The notes under the pieces are model-generated. The model did no database searches. It was not told the origin of the DNA and saw only the letters and a program-made list of their open reading frames with translations. Source: Candidatus Aminicenantota bacterium (GTDB lineage: Bacteria > Acidobacteriota > Aminicenantia > Aminicenantales > UBA4085). Taken from it: a DNA stretch of 64,000 bases. This document shows positions 62,071 through 64,000 of the stretch, piece after piece (within the stretch, counting starts at the first letter, position 1; every line of letters starts with the position of its first letter). Position numbers and translations under genes: made by a program. The stretch lies in the NCBI GenBank assembly GCA_003141555.1, contig PLMN01000003.1, positions 124,001-188,000 on the forward strand, in the 5' to 3' direction.

Positions 62071-63306
62071 GTGAACGGCAATATCTTCGACGAATTGAAG
62101 GAGCGCGGCTTCATCGCCCAGGTGTCCGACGAGGCCGCCGTCCGGGCCATGCTCGGCGCGAAGCCCGTCACCTTCTACATCGGCTACGACGGCACGGCGG
62201 CGAGCCTCCACGCCGGGAGTCTCGTCCCGATCATGGCCATGGTCCATCTCCGGCGGGCGGGCCACCGGGCCCTGGCCGTCGTGGGCAACGGGACGACCAT
62301 GGTCGGCGACCCGAGCGGCAAGACCGAGCTGCGCAAGATGCTCGACGAGGCGACCATCCGGTCCTATGGCGCGGCGGTCCGGGCCCAGCTCGACCGGTAT
62401 CTCGGCTTCGACGGCCAGGGGGCCATCGCGGTGGACAACGCCGACTGGCTCCTGCCGCTCAATTACATCGCCTTCCTCCGGGACATCGGCCGCCACTTCA
62501 GCGTCAACCGGATGCTGGCCGCCGAGGCCTACAAGCTCAGGATGGAGAAGGGGCTGTCGTTCATCGAGTTCAACTACCAGCTCCTCCAGGCGTACGACTA
62601 CCTGCACCTCTTCCGGACCTTTGGCTGCACGCTCCAAATGGGCGGCGACGACCAGTGGGGCAACATCCTGGCCGGCGTGGACCTCATCCGGCGGGTCGAG
62701 GGCGCCGAGGTCCAGGCCATGACCTTTCCCCTCCTCACGACGAGCTCGGGGGCCAAGATGGGCAAGACCGCCGCGGGCGCGGTCTGGCTCGAGCCGTCCC
62801 TGTTCAGTCCCTATGATTTCTTCCAGTACTGGGTCAACTGCGACGACCGCGACGTGGGTCGGTTCCTCCGGATCTACACCCTGCTCCCGCTCGACGAGAT
62901 CCGCCGCCTGGAGGTCCTCCGCGACAGCGAGATCAACGCCGCGAAGCGCGTCCTGGCCTTCGAGGCGACGAAGCTGACCCACGGCGAGGCGGCCGCGCTC
63001 GAAGCCCGGGCCGGGGCCGCCGCGGCCTTCGGGGGCGGGGCGGAGATGGACGTCGCGTCGATCCCCACGACCCGCATCCCGCGCGCCCGGCTCGACGCAG
63101 GCATCCCGCCGGCCGAGCTCTTCACCGAGGTCGGCCTGACTCCTTCGCGGGGCGAGGCCAAGCGGCTGATCAAGCAGGGCGGATTGTACGTCAACGATCG
63201 GCGGCTCGACGCCGTCGACCAGCCTCTCACCCTGGCGGACGCAGGGCCGGACGGCCTGCTCCTGAAGGCGGGCAAGAAGAAGATCCATCGCGTCGTGCCC
63301 GGCTGA
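62071..63306 (+). CDS. tyrS: Tyrosyl-tRNA synthetase
   Basis: A 411-residue class I synthetase: YIGYDGTAASLHAGSLVPIM (HIGH-type LHAGS), NGTTMVGDPSGKTE, GGDDQWGNILAGVDLIR, SSGAKMGKTAAGAVWLE (KMSKS-type KMGKT), and a C-terminal S4 RNA-binding domain (TPSRGEAKRLIKQGGLYVND). It charges tRNA-Tyr. GTG start with GAGGAG upstream. Confidence 0.95.
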   Translation: MNGNIFDELKERGFIAQVSDEAAVRAMLGAKPVTFYIGYDGTAASLHAGSLVPIMAMVHLRRAGHRALAVVGNGTTMVGDPSGKTELRKMLDEATIRSYGAAVRAQLDRYLGFDGQGAIAVDNADWLLPLNYIAFLRDIGRHFSVNRMLAAEAYKLRMEKGLSFIEFNYQLLQAYDYLHLFRTFGCTLQMGGDDQWGNILAGVDLIRRVEGAEVQAMTFPLLTTSSGAKMGKTAAGAVWLEPSLFSPYDFFQYWVNCDDRDVGRFLRIYTLLPLDEIRRLEVLRDSEINAAKRVLAFEATKLTHGEAAALEARAGAAAAFGGGAEMDVASIPTTRIPRARLDAGIPPAELFTEVGLTPSRGEAKRLIKQGGLYVNDRRLDAVDQPLTLADAGPDGLLLKAGKKKIHRVVPG

Positions 63307-63399
63307 GCGCCGAGCGAAAGGCCGGAAGATCGCGGCTTTCGTCCCGGCCTTCCTCCAGGGCGGATTTGCCTTCAGCCCTGATTTCGCCCTCCGGCTTTT

Positions 63400-64000
63400 C
63401 TAGAACGAATCGACGAGCCTCTTGATCCTCTTGTATCTTTCCTCCGCCGACATCAGGGGATACTTTTCCACGATGGGCACCATGGCGAAAGCCATTTCGA
63501 CGGCTTTGTCCATGTCAAGATACTTGAATAGGCCTAAGCGGCCGACGGGACAGATGTTTCTCGAGCGGCAGATCTCTCTCAGGTATCGATTGAAAACCCC
63601 ATCGTTTTTTTGCGTCTTCACCGGATACATCGGCATATTTTGTCCGTCGAAATCCACGGATCTCTGATATTGGACGAACTGGTATTTTGCCCTTCGCCGA
63701 TGGAGGACATTGAAATTGCATTTCCTGACATAAACCCTGTGCTGCGGCAGGTTGATGGTGCCGTAGCTCATGTTCTCCCACGCGTTTTCCTTCGCATAAG
63801 AAAACGTCATGCTTCGATACTCTAATTTGCCGAATTTGAGGTCGAGCAGCCGATCGATCGGGGCTGAAGAAACGACGACATCATATCGTCCCGGATTGAA
63901 ATTCGTCGCCTTGAGCGTCACCGGCATCCCCGCGATCATCTTCCCGAGCAGGAAGGAGTATCCCCGCTTGGGCAAGCCCTGCCATCGATTCTGGAAGAGG
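63400..64000 (-). CDS. glf: UDP-galactopyranose mutase, C-terminal part (runs off window)
   Basis: The frame is open to the window end (NRWQGLPKRGYSFLLGKMI at 63,945-64,000) and stops at 63,400. Motifs VVVSSAPIDRLLDLKFGKLE, YRSMTF, YGTINLPQHRVYVRKCNF and MYPVKTQKNDGVFNRYLREI fit the mutase that makes UDP-galactofuranose for surface glycans; flavin-binding N-terminus lies outside. Together with the phosphoribosyltransferase at 36,343 it hints at furanose-containing glycans. Confidence 0.7.
   Translation of the reverse strand, partial: LFQNRWQGLPKRGYSFLLGKMIAGMPVTLKATNFNPGRYDVVVSSAPIDRLLDLKFGKLEYRSMTFSYAKENAWENMSYGTINLPQHRVYVRKCNFNVLHRRRAKYQFVQYQRSVDFDGQNMPMYPVKTQKNDGVFNRYLREICRSRNICPVGRLGLFKYLDMDKAVEMAFAMVPIVEKYPLMSAEERYKRIKRLVDSF

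Overview
The window joins two unlike pieces of DNA. Positions 1 to about 27,334 are a mosaic, mostly lower-GC accessory region that ends in the 3' part of a tRNA-Ala gene. From about 27,350 to 64,000 the sequence is dense, uniformly GC-rich, ordinary bacterial chromosome. The core encodes outer-membrane barrels, lipoproteins and periplasmic proteins (so a diderm), a class II (B12-dependent) ribonucleotide reductase, rubredoxin, several rubrerythrin-like proteins, many Fe-S proteins and C1-tetrahydrofolate enzymes. That suggests an anaerobic or microaerophilic Gram-negative of the Acidobacteriota/Aminicenantota type. This placement is inference from gene content only.

Accessory region. 1-3,535 holds an IS3-family element, an XRE-type HTH gene and an IS481-like element with two repeat units at each end. 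3,600-19,780 is a cassette-like string, mostly on the + strand: small hypotheticals, an ankyrin lipoprotein, a ferritin-like protein, a TIGR04141-family protein, a pentapeptide-repeat/K+-channel fusion, an AlwI-type restriction-modification pair, an EVE-domain protein with a nuclease-like C-terminus, an unknown gene and a very AT-rich TIR-STAND protein. Between these genes lie two families of dispersed repeats. One folds as a conserved three-way junction and starts at, inside or shortly after the upstream gene's end. I do not recognise it as a known attC or REP family. 19,775-27,261 is a phage-derived module: terminase large and probable small subunits, a replication-initiator-like protein, HTH regulators and a tyrosine integrase with an excisionase-like N-terminus. 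It has no portal, capsid or tail genes, which fits a phage satellite or a reduced prophage. The integrase lies beside the tRNA-Ala fragment, which I read as the right attachment site of an island of at least 27 kb.

Core region. Gene groups are: a CARDB/Fn3 secreted protein; methylene-THF reductase-like and pterin-dependent methyltransferase-like genes; nitroreductase; TPR protein; lipid kinase and MFS transporter; a sialidase-like gene interrupted by one stop codon; a decaprenyl-phosphate phosphoribosyltransferase-like UbiA protein behind a structured leader; and the minus-strand run ftsE-ftsX-rodZ-like-ntrY-ntrX-recO. These are followed by mutM, rubrerythrin-like protein, rubredoxin (behind a second copy of the same leader motif), rubredoxin reductase-like flavoprotein, porin, purA, barrel protein and nrdJ. 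An Fe-S/NAD set comes next: NifU-like scaffold, a cysteine desulfurase homologue lacking the PLP lysine, IscU with zinc ribbons and nadA. A 43-residue mini-rubrerythrin, a ferritin-like protein, nth, amrS-like radical SAM, archease, rtcB, a nucleosidase, tyrS and the end of a UDP-galactopyranose mutase complete the window.

Most interesting points: the three-way-junction repeat and the defence-rich cassette string; the terminase-only integrated element; the desulfurase without its catalytic lysine; the NtrX without GAFTGA; the mini-rubrerythrin; and the covarying leader RNA motif found twice.
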